Assembly: GCF_025024155.1 (NCBI RefSeq)
Contig: NW_026251711.1
Coordinates: 186,001-250,000, forward strand
DNA length: 64,000 nt
DNA from: Gamsiella multidivaricata
Taxonomy: Eukaryota; Mortierellomycota; Mortierellomycetes; Mortierellales; Mortierellaceae
Direction of reading: 5' to 3'
The notes beneath the pieces are model-generated. The model saw only the letters and a list, made by a program, of their open reading frames with translations, did not search any database and was not told the origin of the DNA. Numbering within the stretch: the first letter of the stretch is position 1; each line of letters begins with the position of its first letter. The translations under genes and the position numbers were made by a program. Positions 1-11,541 of the stretch are shown one piece after another.

Positions 1-2290
1 CCCTCAGGTCGCCTGTCCGGGTTCGCACTCCATCTGTCCCCCCCGCTCTTTTTCCTTTTATCTCTCACTTCCCTGTAACGACCCTCTTTTCCTCTCTTCA
101 CACCTTTATTATTTTCTTAACGACTCTCCCTCACACCTTCCCCCCCGCACCGTTAACGATTACGACCTTCCCTCACACTTCATTAACGACCCCATACATC
201 CTTGGACAGGAAACAGCAACCACAGCCTAACACATACTCATTCACTCACTCATTCGCTCCATTAACGACCCATTGCAACGAAACGAACAACAACTCGCCA
301 TTACCAATCGATCAAAAGAAAAGTTAACGAAAACACAGCAGCCTTTTATACATTTCCCCCCCGCCTCTGCACGTCCATTCCCAACGCCCATCTTGCAGCC
401 ACTTGTTTGTCATCACCCTAAACTCCCGTCTTCCCGCAGAACGTCGACCCGCCCATTCTCCATCCAAAGCACCTCCGCGGCCCGACCATAAAAAGGAAAA
501 GATACCGTGCATCCCTCTCTGCTGTCACGGACCAACAGTAAGTTTATTACGGTATCCCATACCGTCGTCCTTTGTCTTCTTCCCACCTTTCCCATTTTGA
601 CCCCAACATCCCCCCTCTCTGACCAGACCAATGCATGCATCCACAAATCATCCCGACCACCCATTACCAGATGGTCCTTATGCCAACAGTGCCGACAATG
701 CACCTGCCCTGGACCAATTGCTCGTCCATTCCTCCTTCCTCCTGCCTCTTGTCAGCAACACTTACCATCATCACACATGCCGCGCGCAGCTTTTTTTTTT
801 TTTCTTGAAACGATACCCTGTTCCCGTAAGGCCTTCTCCAATGGGCTTCTTCCCTATTTTTTCGATGCCAGCATTCCATGCTGTCTTGTGAGAACCCTAT
901 CTCGCTCCGCCAGCATCCAATGCAATGGCATGCCCACAACCCTGAAGCCCTTCCTTCAATCCTTCGTTTCAAGGACCTTAATTTTTTGCGCACCTTTTTT
1001 TTTTTTTTTCCTGCCCCGCTTTCGCTTCCCGCGGATGATGGGTCTCCCTAACTTTACACATCCGACCATGCCCACGCCACTTACTCGGCCATCTCCTCGC
1101 GATGTATCATCTGTTCTCTTCGAGGAGACCTTGATGAGGACATCCATTGCGTGTCTGTTGTTTTTTTCTCATTGTCGTAACATCTCACAGCCTTCATTGA
1201 ATGGGTCACGCCTTTTTTTTTTTTTTTTTTGTATTGTTGTGGTGGTTACCCATCTGGGCTGCATGTATGCTTTCCTGATTTATCCAACACCAATACTCCT
1301 TCTGTTTGTACGCACTTTCGCTTCGTCCTTTGGCTACAGCACATTGTTTCCGAGGGTAGTGAAAGAAAAAAGAGGACGGGACTTGGCATCGGCATCTTTC
1401 ATGGCGGCATACATTGCCATTGTAATCGAAGCACGATAAGGCGCAAAGGAAGGGAAGCGCTGGCACCACGTGGAGTGTCAGGGGATTATCTGGTGTAGAA
1501 GTCTCTGGAGAGATACCCGAGACCCGCTGCCCCATCACCTATCGAACCCATATTCCTATGGGTCATGATTTGCATATGACCCTTGTTCCTCGTTCCTTGT
1601 CCAGACTCGTATTTTCCTCGAGTGAGAACTTTCTTCCCTTTTCCCGTAATCGGACTGAGTGAGAGTGTGCATATTTTATGGCAATGGTACCATGCACATT
1701 GTAGGGGAAAGCGGCGAGTGGGGGGAGGGACGAGGACCCATTCGACCATTGCTCCATCACCCACAACCGATCTCCAATCTCTTTTCTTTTCTTTTCTTCT
1801 CTTCTTCTTCATCCCTCTCCCTCATTACCTTCCTGTTCAGTTCTGATCACCTTCCTACCTGTATATGTATAATATTCTAATCCCTAATCTCTAATACTTA
1901 ATATACTTCTCTCACTCTCTTACTCTCACTCCCACCCGATCGCTTTACATCCACGCCCTATTCCTTCTATCTCTATACCTTCCTCCTCCTATCCCTTCTA
2001 TCCTATCCCTCAATCCCCCTTCTCTCGCTAATCTTCTGTGCCGTCCCACTCCGCATCTCTCGCGATATCTTCCCATCACTCCCCTCCAATCCCCGTCCAT
2101 CTCTCGCCCTCTCGCCCACTCGATTCGCACGTATACCCCACACGCCTACCGTCCGCTCTTCACTATTCACGCACCAGTTCAGATCTTCCGACTCCCTATA
2201 CCCGACGCACTCCATCGCACGCGATAACACACCCTTAGGGGACCTTCCTCGCCTCCGTACCAGCCAGTCTCATCAGTCTCACAATCTATT
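1..2290. other. Gene-free pyrimidine-rich upstream region
   Basis: No coding region is supported here. The strand shown is strongly C/T-rich with several T homopolymers (near 791, 992, 1213 and 1783-1800). The longest open frame (507-1439) translates to low-complexity Ser/Pro/Phe-rich sequence with no family resemblance. The stretch probably holds the promoter and leader of the CEP120-like gene starting at 2291, and possibly the end or promoter of a gene left of the window. Confidence 0.6.
73..330 (+). promoter_or_regulatory. Cluster of TAACGA motifs
   Basis: The hexamer TAACGA occurs about six times in 250 bases (near 75, 118, 154, 184, 263 and 324), four of them as TTAACGAC/T-like octamers and several preceded by CA or CG. 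The spacing is irregular, so this is not a tandem repeat. It resembles a cluster of binding sites for a Myb-like factor, but that identity is inference. Confidence 0.3.
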
Positions 2291-5200
2291 ATGCAATCAG
2301 AATCAAGGATGACCAGCCCCACGCCGAGATATACCATTCTGGTGACCATTGTCGAAGGTGAGTTTCAATCTAACAAGTAACCTATTTTTTTAACGATCCA
2401 ATTGAGTTTATAGGACTTGTTCACGTCCCATCTTCCTTGTCCTTGTCCTTTTTTCTTTTTATATATATATATATATCCGTGCCTTGCTCTACTGCATATT
2501 AAGGCATTAGCAACCGAGTTGTAGTTCCATATCCGACTGCTCGCTGTGATATCAAAGGACTCAACACGTTCATATTCTCTTTGGATCCCGCATCCCACAT
2601 CCACACAATAGTCTACTCCACTCCTCAATTTGCATCTGCCCTTTTGATCTTTTCCTCACTCTCGTCATCGCCCTCACCTCTCCACTTTTTTGGTTCCTCA
2701 AGAATGGGGGTTTTTTTCCTTGCCCTTCCTCTTTCCGGCTCTTTGTGTTCCCACACTTTTCTTTTTTCTTATGATTTCATCGCATGAGCCAATAGTGAGG
2801 GAACACAAAGGAGTACAAGATGAAAAGAAAAAGGGAGGACAGTGGGTAGAGTTGTGTAGGATAGTACAGGGGAAGGGCATCGCGAGATTAGGGTAGGGCA
2901 AGTAGAGGGTTGTTTTGAAGAAGGGATTGATGTCTCTTTTTGGTCTTTCGGAAACCTGCATCTGTGCATCTGTGCATATGGATCATATGCGCGACAGACA
3001 ACACTTTGTCTTTCACGCCCGTTTGGGCATTGGTGGGCAATCGAGAAGGTGGCGAGCCATTTGTTTATTCTTTTTGCCATGGAGTAAAAAATCAATAACA
3101 GCATCAACAACAACATCAGCAACAAAAATTGATATCTACAAGGACGATGTGCGCAATGCCGCTTGTCAATGCAGGGCATTGCAACAAAAGGCAGACTGAC
3201 AACAAAACAAAGACAGCAAAGGGTACCGTCGAGGAAAAGAAAAGCACCAAAGCGCGTGTGTTGCGATAGGTGATCGTGTGTAGAGGAGTTAACTGTAAAT
3301 GAGAAAAAAAATATCCGGCGACCGGGGTGCTGTGTAGGACGGGGAGGGATGCTTCCACAATGGATTATATGAACGCGCTGCTATTCATAGATACCCCAAC
3401 CCCCTCTCCTGGGGCACAGAGATACATAACCCCACATCCCTGTTTGTTCATTTTTATTTTCATTGCAGCCACGCGCATATCCTCGCTTGTACATGGCTAT
3501 CTATTGCATCCATGGGTGTGCGGTGGGAGGGTCCAGCAACGGAAAGGGAAAGGGAAGGGAAGGGAACCATAGCCACATCCATTCCAATCTGCTCCTATTC
3601 CATCTTATCCCATCCCATCGACCGTTGGTTATATTTAGACTAGACGCATTCGTTTCGTTCCTGACGCGTGTTTGACTGACCAATCGTATTGCTCCGTTCT
3701 CGTATCTTTCTAGGCCGCTACTTCATCCGGGACCCAGACTGCCAACTGTTGGTGCAGTGCCAGTTTAACGACGCCCTCTTCATCGAGAACCCAGAGACTA
3801 ATAGCCATTCCTATCCAGAGGTTCTCAGCACTGATCCCGTCGAGCAGACGCCCTACCCAATCTGGGACACAGAGCTCGCCTGGGATCTCGACGCGGAGGT
3901 CCTTGACATCCTCCGCATCGAGCGTGCGTCCCTGAAGCTCAACTGCTTCTCGATCAATCAAAAGACGAACGAGGAGGAGTCCTTGGGCCATGTCATTCTT
4001 GACCTATCCTCAGCATTCGAGCCCGAGTCCGCAGAGGAGCAGTGGACGACCCTGACCGGTTCTGATACTGCCGGTTTCCGCGGCTTGCAGCCCGAGCTCA
4101 AGATTGCCTTTACCATCGATGATGGTATCTCAGAAGTCACCCCCACGATCGACACCCTCTTGACCAGTATCGAGTCCACCTCTGGTTCTGAGGATGTCGA
4201 GCACCTGGAGCAACATCAGAAGCGCCTCAGCAAGGCCATGCTCCATGGTCTCGAGGAGGAAGACGAGACCGAGGATCAGTACGAGGATGACGATCAAGAC
4301 GCACACGTACCCTCTGTCGGTGACAAGTCCTTCTACCACTCCAGGGACGATGATCATGATATCGATGTACCCGAGTTTGATGCCGACGAGTCCATGCAAA
4401 TGGATATTCCCGTCGACATTGGCGAGGCATTGATCCCTACCGAAGTCAACGACAAGGGTTTCCTTCAGCTTGGTCTCGGTAGAGATTTCTTCATCTTTAC
4501 AATCACAATCCAGACCGCCCGGAATATGGGCAGCCTTGTTGAACGCTATGCAGCCTCACAAGATAAGGGTGTCAAGGCTGTCGAGAAGGGTCTCTACCTT
4601 TACTATAGCTTCCTCGGCAACAACGTTGCTACTCAGTTCCTCAGCAACGCTGCCGAAGGTACTCCTATTGAGGAGATCGCCCTGAGGCTAAAGTCATCCA
4701 TGGAGTCGATGTACCAACACTTCAGAGATGGCGAAGAGTTAGTGATCAACCTCTGCCACGAGGCGAATCTCATCGGTACAGCCACGATCCCCTTGGCCGT
4801 CATTCTCCTGCACGGAACCGCGAACCTGTTCCATGCCAGCCCCCAGTTCTACCCGTTCCAGGCCGCTCTTCAATCGAACGAGATGGGTTCCAAGCCCTCG
4901 CCATCTGAGATCGCCTTCATCCAGGTCGGCATGCACGTCACTCGCGATCTGAACACGCTCTCTGTCCCAAGCACACCGGCCATCCGTCGCTCGTCGCAGG
5001 GCTCATCCCCGAGAAGGATCATCAGACCTCCGGGCATCGAGGTTGACATGTCCCGCAATGTCGCTTCTTCCAGCTCTTCTCGCTCCCCACGTCGACATGA
5101 CTACAAGTTTTCGATTGAGTTGACTTCGTTCAAGTCGCTCTCCCGGAACTTGTCCAACGTTTCTCTGCGGTACAACTACAGGCCATTTGGACCCAAGTCG

Positions 5201-7537
5201 ACCCAGCCCCCTGTCAGTGTGTCTCGTTTGGTCCCTACCTCATTGCCTGATGCGCGCCGTACATTCCAGCTGTGCCAGACACCAGAAGCCCTCCGTAATC
5301 AACTCAAGACCCCGTTGGTTGTCGAAGTCTGGTGCCAGCACCCCGAGACCCACCAGAATGTCTTGCATGCCTCGGGCCAGATCCATCTGATCGATATTTT
5401 GGATGAGGGAGCGTCCCCGTCCTCTGAGGGCCGCATCCAACGTCTCCAATCAAGTTTTGTGGTAGTCCTGGAGGGTGGAAGCAACCCAGTCGGTGAGATT
5501 CAGTTTGCTTGCTCCCTGGAGGATCTTGGCGAGTACTTTGACAGCCAACAGAGCGAGATCCTATCGACCACGCCCATTCACTCGATGGAGCTCCACCATC
5601 AGCACCACTCAAGAGGAATCTCGGATGACCTGGCCAGCAGCGGGCCCGAGCCACAGTATGGTTTCCATCCAAGAGGCAGCAGCTACGAGGTTATGTCTTC
5701 AGAACAGGATGATGATCGCTCCCAAAGACATCAGCACCCTGTTTCGCACTTTGCGGAGGGATACAGTGACCACGATCGCATGGAGACTTCGGCGACCCCT
5801 GGACGAAACAGTCAGCGACCCGTTTCTGTTCGTCTCTCGCAGGTCCGCCACCTTTCGCAGGCCCACCAGAACAGCCATCCTCACCACCACCACCCCTATG
5901 GCAAGCCCTCGAGCCCATCTGGAAAGAACGACCCCCCCATGGACTACCAGATGGCGTTGAAGCAGCAGCTTGCTAAGCAGGTCGAGCTCAACCGTCAGGT
6001 TGAGTACGATCTGCTCCGTCGGTCGCCGATCTCGAGCTTGCCCCATTCTCTCCAGCAGACACTGCAGGCGGACAAGTCCACACGCCCCAGTACGACTCTT
6101 GACATGTTTGACAGCAAGGACAATGCCGAGGACATGATTGCACAGCAGGCGAAGCAGAAGATGAAGGATCTCAAGGCACTGGATTACCAAGTCCAGAAGC
6201 AGTTGATTGCGCTTGAGTTCCGAGAGCGCAAGCTGTTGCGTGCGGAGGAGGCCCTTCAGCGTCAGCAGACCAACTTCCAAAAGGTTCTGGATCGCCATGG
6301 ATACTCTCAGGGTGCGTTCCAGCACCCAGACCAACCATTTGTGATGCAGAAGTCGTCGAGTGCCGCCAACGGCAACGGCAACCAGTCCATGATGGGAAGC
6401 AACCCAGCCCCTCAGGATTTCTTTTTGCTCCAGGATCGGTTCCGAGCCCTGCAGCGACAGAACCAGCTGTTGGAGGCCGAATTTAACCAGTACCGACAGG
6501 AGCACCCGGCCCATATTAACATGACGAGCGTGAACAATCTTCATCAGACGATTGCGGAACTCGAGTCAACGAACAGCAAGCTGATGAACGACGTGACGTT
6601 CGCGAACAACTATAAGGAGCACTACAAGGCCTTGTGGACGCATTCGCTCCAAGAGATTGCGTCGATGCGCCAGGATCTCCAGATGGGGATGGAGATCAAG
6701 ATGATGCAGCAGTTTAACGAGGTCGATCAGCTGAAGCTCATGGGCATGACTCGCGCGGAGGCCGATCACGGCCAGGACCGGATTATTTTGCGCGGGATCA
6801 AGACGGAGCTCGAGATGCTGCAGCATCAGATGCAGCCGTTGTTCCCGGACGATGATATGTCGTGGGAGCAGCAGTCGCAGCATTCACAGCAGCAGCAACA
6901 GCAAAAGTCGCATCAGGAGGCTCCGATGCGCGGATCCGGGCGCCATGAACATCGCGGTAGCCGGGATGATGATAGCGAGGACTCGGATGATCATAGCCAG
7001 TACGGTCATCGTCGTGGACTCCAGCAGCAGCAGTTTCCATTCGGACAGAGTCAACAGCGACACCAGCAGACTCAGCAGCAGCGACAACAGACGCAGCAGC
7101 AGTATCGTGGAGGACAGCAGCAGCAGTTTGGGGGGATGACAAAGTCAGGGTATGAGCCTTTCCCGAGTTCGGCGCAGCGTGGTGGTGCCGGCGGTAACGG
7201 CGGAGGCAAATTTCAGGGGAGTTTGGAGTCCCTGATTGAGAGCGTGAGCAGCAGCAGCAACAACAACAACAACAACCAGATGAACAGCAGTAGCAGCAGC
7301 AATATTGGGTTGGGTCGATACGCACAGGCGAATATGGCAACGAACTTGAGCCTGCAGGAGGACGATGATGAGGAGCATGAGGACACGTTGGTCGATAATA
7401 CGATGTTGCGATCGATGATGGGTAATGGACATGGATCGGCACCTTTCGGTCAAGGCCCCCAGAACCAGCAGGGGGGCAAGTTCCATGGCGGATCGATGAT
7501 GGGGCCGTTCTCGAATACCCAGCATATTCACTCTTGA
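2291..7537 (+). CDS. CEP120-like triple-C2 centrosomal protein
   Basis: Two exons, 2291-2357 and 3714-7537, encode about 1,296 aa. Exon 1 restores the first C2 strand (YTILVTIVEG) directly before GRYFIRDPD, matching the opening of animal CEP120. Three C2-like domains follow: about residues 13-150 (with the DPV..T..P.W.TELAW pattern), about 265-390 (GFLQLGLGRDFFIF, then a long SMESMYQHF loop), and about 480-610 (beginning HDYKFSIELTSF and containing PLVVEVWCQHP). Residues about 770-1110 look like coiled coil. The tail is Gln-, Ser-, Asn- and Asp-rich low complexity. CEP120 is known in animals and protists as a daughter-centriole protein acting in centriole elongation and cilium formation. The homology is clear from the order and spacing of the three C2 domains. 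The function in a fungus is unknown. The C-terminal low-complexity tail reads continuously to a TGA stop. Confidence 0.85.
2358..3713 (+). other. Long first intron of the CEP120-like gene
   Basis: A GTGAGT donor at 2358 and TTTCTAG acceptor ending at 3713 bound a 1,356-nt intron, roughly ten times the size of the other introns here. Splicing joins GAA-G to GC-CGC in frame and completes the C2 motif. It holds T-rich stretches and no convincing nested gene. Small frames within it (for example 2769-3179 on the minus strand) look random. Confidence 0.75.
6880..7300 (+). repeat. CAG/CAA-rich low-complexity tract in CEP120-like exon 2
   Basis: Interrupted CAG and CAA codons encode poly-Gln runs (about 6886-6903, 7021-7125), followed by AGC/AAC runs encoding Ser and Asn stretches (about 7249-7300). 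They lie in frame in the disordered C-terminus. Confidence 0.8.
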
Positions 7538-8182
7538 GTTGCCGATTTGACTTTGTGAATACCTAACACACACATACACACACTAACATTCATTCACAAA
7601 AAAAAAATAGTTTTTTATTACAGTAGTCCTTGTCTTTGCTGTTGCTCGTTGTTACCATAGCCTTCTTTTCCTGACCTTTAGAAACAAACCCTATCTTTGT
7701 ATTTTTCTTTTTTTCTTTTTTTCTTTTTTTCTCTTCATTGTTTTCTATCTTGTATGCTGCAGCCTTGTATTGCTATCCATATCTCCCCCCTGCTTAGATC
7801 TTTTTTTTTTCTCTCTCTCTTCTTTTCTTTGTTTCATTTATACCCTCTTTTCCTTTTTTTTTTTCCCCTTACCACGGCAATCCGAAGTTGGAAGCTGGCA
7901 GCGTAGTAAAAATAAATAAATATACATCACAAAACTCGTCTTCTTTCTGCCGAGTCGTAAAACGCGGTCTATATCTGATTGTGAAACGCGTACAGAACAC
8001 GTCGCGCGCTGAGCTAAATTACGTCACGCGACGCGTTTTCCTTCGGGGTCGAAACATGCGCAATTCCTTCACTCTCACCATTTTGCTCATCGCCTCCACC
8101 TCCGCCATTGTCCCCCCTCCCCCCCTTCCTTTTCCCTTCCTTCGCCAGCACCTACCCACCTTTTATTCCTCATTGCTTCACG
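7538..8182. other. Intergenic: CEP120-like 3' region and CUZ1-like promoter
   Basis: T-rich and CT-rich sequence with several T homopolymers (7609-7615, 7708-7730, 7801-7811, 7853-7863). A CG-rich patch with repeated ACGCG elements (about 7960-8035) lies 150-220 bases before the next start codon and may be part of that gene's promoter. No gene is seen. Confidence 0.5.
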
Positions 8183-9801
8183 ATGGAGTTCCCGTCGGTG
8201 GGTGCGAATTGTGCCTTTGTATCCTGTCAATCGCACTCGTTCCTTCCGTTCGAATGTTCTTTCTGCGGGAGCACCTTCTGTGGGACCCATCGGCTCCCAC
8301 AGGACCATGATTGTACGAACTGGTCGATGAACTCGTACGCGAACTCGGTTGAAGTCTGTGAGGTCTGCCAGAAGATGGTGCTTGTGCCTAAGCTGCAGGA
8401 TCCTAAAACTATTGTAAGGGGGGGGGGTTTTTTTCTTTTTTTTTTTTCGATTCGTTATTTTTATCGGTACCTTTGTTGCCGCTATTGTTGATTGGCTGTA
8501 GTGTCATGGCGATGGTTCAATTGGCAACTTTTCTGAGCGCTATGCTATGGATGGATACCATGGAGGAAAACGAGGTTGACTAACGAACTATCTTTCTTAT
8601 GCGGGCGGGTACGAATTGGACAAACAGTTGACCGAACATCAAAGTTCCGGCTGCACGACCCACCTGCTTCCACCCGTCCACTCGATCGCGGTCCTGTGTG
8701 GACTCGCACCGCGATGCAAGCGGCGGGACCGTGTCGTCCAGACGTGTCCTGATTGCGGCGTTACTTTTTGTTTAGCACACCGACATGCTGTTGACCATGC
8801 GTGTTCGAAAATCGGAGACCGCAAACGGCAGGCGGAGGCGGAGATGCAGCGGAAGAAAGATCTCGGGGCGGAGATCAAGGAGAAGTTTGGGATTGTACCG
8901 GGCGATGGGAAGGCCAAAGCGAGGAAGGAAGGTGGGGAGGGCCAAAATGAGGAGGAGAAGAAGAGGGAGAGAGCCGAGAAGGCCAAGGCGGCGATTGCGG
9001 AGGCGAAAGCAAAGGTTGCGGCAAGGAATAATGCAGCTGGCACAGGGGTAGCAGCAGAAGCAGGCGGGCCGACATCAACGACGAAGACGATGGCATCGAC
9101 ACCACCGAAGGTCAAGAAGGCGTCAAGGGTGGTCTCGGTGATGAAGCTAAAGAAGATTGCGCAGGTAACGAACATACTCTAAGTTAGTTTATTGTAAGCA
9201 CCTTCTGGAACCTCTTTGGACTGACCGGTCTTTTTATTTTGTTCTTCGGGACGTTGATCTGCAGGGCGAAGACAAGGTCCCGCTTAGCTCGAGAATCTAT
9301 GTATCAATACGATCGCCCACGTTTCCGCATCTGGATGACAAGGCTGTTTATATCGACAAGGTATCATTTTTCTCTACCGCTGATTTTGTTTTGTCGATAT
9401 ACTTGTTCCTGATACTTTGACTAATTTGCCCTGCCGCATGTTTCTTGCTACGAAACAGACATGGACTGTTGGACGATCTCTGGATAAGATTTTGGAGTGG
9501 CTGAAGATTGTTGTACCCAAGAATGAGCCCTTTGACGCGCAAAAGGTAAACCGCACACTTTCTGTGCGTTCTTTCATCAGCACATCATATCTATTTCCAA
9601 GAGAACTGGTACTGAACTTGTCCTTATCCTTCCGTTTCATGTTGCACATCCAATTAGCGGTTCAGCATATTCCATGCGAAGGATATAGGGGATATACCGG
9701 TGGTGCTCAATATGCAGGACCGCCTACAACAGATGGCGCAGGTCGAAAGCGGCGACATCTTTTACTTGGCTCCTGCAGATTGCACTTGGCCAAGCACATA
9801 A
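8183..9801 (+). CDS. AN1-type zinc finger protein, CUZ1/ZFAND1 family
   Basis: Five exons (8183-8413, 8628-9164, 9265-9360, 9459-9545, 9658-9801) join in frame to 364 aa. Two AN1 zinc fingers lie at the N-terminus. The first is about residues 10-55 (CAFVSCQSHSFLPFECSFCG, then FCGTHRLPQDHDC). The second is about 87-130 (CPDCGVTFCLAHRHAVDHAC). A Lys/Glu/Ala-rich charged linker (about 130-255) leads to a C-terminal ubiquitin-like region, including a TWTVGRSLDKILEWL segment like that of human ZFAND1. Yeast Cuz1 and human ZFAND1 bind Cdc48/p97 and the proteasome and help clear stress granules after arsenite. The architecture supports the same role here. The acceptor of intron 1 (CAG ending 8627) is the least certain junction, although a TTGACTAAC branch-point-like site lies 50 bases before it. 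The gene converges on the AP endonuclease gene, 124 bases away. Confidence 0.85.
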
Positions 9802-9925
9802 TAAAGCCCGCATCGTCAAAAAACACTGCCAAGTTCAGTCGAGCAACTGCATCTGCTTATTCGTGAACAACGAAAAAAGGAAAAGAAAAAGAAAAAAAAA
9901 TGTATTTACAGGAAAACAGCGACCA

Positions 9926-11225
9926 TTACAGCGCACCCTTGACGACCAAAACAACGGGGACGTGGTCACTCGCTCCATAGCATTCATCACGAATGACACT
10001 CTCGACGACACGCTCCTTCTGCAACTCCTTATCTGTGACAAAGTAATCCAATCGCCAGCCAATACCCTTGACACGACACTGGAACCGATAAGAGAAATAC
10101 GAATACTGTCCTGCAGCCTCAGGTCCCTCTCCCTGGGTCTCACGGAACGTATCGACCAAATCAACCTCATCCAGGATCGCGGAGAAGCCGGCTCGTTCCT
10201 CCTTTGTGAATCCCGCAGACATAGTATTTGTAGTCGGGTTGCGCAGATCGATGGGCTTATGGCAGACATTGAGATCGCCCGTCCAGATGATATGCTTTCC
10301 CTTGGCCTTGAGCTGAAGGAGCCATTCCTTCATGGCGACATCCCAAACCATACGTTCCTTGAGGCGGACGAGGCCTTGGCCGGCGTTGGGAACGTAGCAC
10401 CCAAGGAGGAAGCAGGTCGGATACTCAAGGGTGACGATGCGGCCCTTGGTGCAGCCGGGGTCAGGGTGGGTGGGGAGACCGGGGGTGACGTTCAGAGGAG
10501 TAGTCTTGGAGAAAATGGCGACACCGGCGTAGCCCTTTTTGTCCTTCTCGAAGCCCCACCAGCTGAAAGGGTAGACCTTGGGATCGACAAGATTGAGGAG
10601 TGGTTGGTTAACCTTGTGCTCTTGCAGGCAGATCACGTCGGCGTCTTCGGCGCTGATGTATGTTTTAAACCCCTAGGAACATTAGAGAAAGAGGAGGGGG
10701 GTCGGTGTACAGTTAGTTATCGATGTTTCTTCGTTCTTCTTGCAGAATAGAAAGTAACACAGTGCATGATGGAAGATGTGCCAGATGTTTTACCTTCTTC
10801 AAGGACGCGTTCAGGCCACTGACGTTCCAGGACGTGAGCTTGACACATCCCTCAGGAGCCTTGGGCAACGACAACTTGGTGGGCATCACAGTGTTGGTAT
10901 GGGCTCCTGTACGGATCGGCGTCTTAGCTTCAGACCCCTTCTTGACCAAGGCTGGTTTCTTTGCGGGCGCTGTCTTAATTGGTTTGGTCGTCGTGGCCTC
11001 TGCCTTGGCAGAGTCGCCGTCCTCCAGGTCGTTATCGTCCTGATCCTCATTGTAGTCGTGCCTGGCCTTCAAACGCTTGTTGGAGGCATCCGTGGATGTT
11101 TCGGTAGCGGCCATAGTGGTGGTGGTGTTTGAGGTTTCTTCTATGGAGACACTGCTGGCACCGATCTTTGCGGTGACTCGAGAAGAGGAGAGGGAAGTGG
11201 TTGCGATGGTGCGTTTGGTGGTCAT
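9926..11225 (-). CDS. AP endonuclease, APE1/exonuclease III family
   Basis: Two exons on the minus strand (11225-10794 and 10672-9926) give 392 aa. Residues 1-120 are disordered and rich in Thr, Lys and Asp, with a possible nuclear targeting patch (NKRLKARHD). The endonuclease/exonuclease/phosphatase fold fills the rest. It contains LTSWNVSGLNASLKK (metal-binding Asn), DVICLQEHK (catalytic Glu), GDLNVCHKPIDLRNP, and the terminal SDHVPVVL with the catalytic Asp-His. These are the signature residues of apurinic/apyrimidinic endonucleases, which cut DNA 5' to abasic sites in base excision repair. The intron falls inside the conserved block and splicing restores KKGFKTYISAEDADVIC. The chosen start (11225) is the Met beginning MTTKRTIATTS. 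The frame stays open upstream to 11441, so a longer, possibly mitochondrial form cannot be excluded, but it would overlap the promoter of the divergent metallochaperone gene. Confidence 0.9.
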
Positions 11226-11541
11226 GGTCGTCGACTGGGTTAAGAAGACTGATTCGAGGAAGGGCTGAAACTGGCACGGTCGAGTCGACGAAGAAAGATG
11301 TCGAGATGCTGGTGTTGTTGAGTGGGAAGGGATGACTAACCGAGGCAGGATGCGGAGGTGTGCAATCGGGTGAAGAGGAGATCGCATGGGGAGGGGTGTC
11401 TGTTTTGGTGGCAACAAAGCGCAAACAGCGAGACGCGCCATTGGGCAAGAGCGGAGTCAGGAACATGGACACAGGTCACAGAACTAGTCCATTCGGTTCT
11501 TGCCAGTGATCTTACATACCTTGTCTGCATCGCGATCAACC
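11226..11541. promoter_or_regulatory. Shared divergent promoter region
   Basis: About 316 bases separate the start codons of the AP endonuclease (-) and the ZNG1-like gene (+), so both promoters must lie here or overlap the transcripts. No clear TATA box is visible. Confidence 0.45.

Noticed and set aside
507..1439. 310-codon open frame in the 5' C/T-rich region
   Set aside because: Composition is low-complexity Phe/Ser/Pro produced by pyrimidine tracts, with no domain, no start context and no support in any neighbouring feature.
5699..6544. 281-codon minus-strand frame inside the CEP120-like exon, and similar antisense frames at 6798-7442 and 9863-10750
   Set aside because: They are antisense shadows of clearly conserved coding exons with biased codon use.
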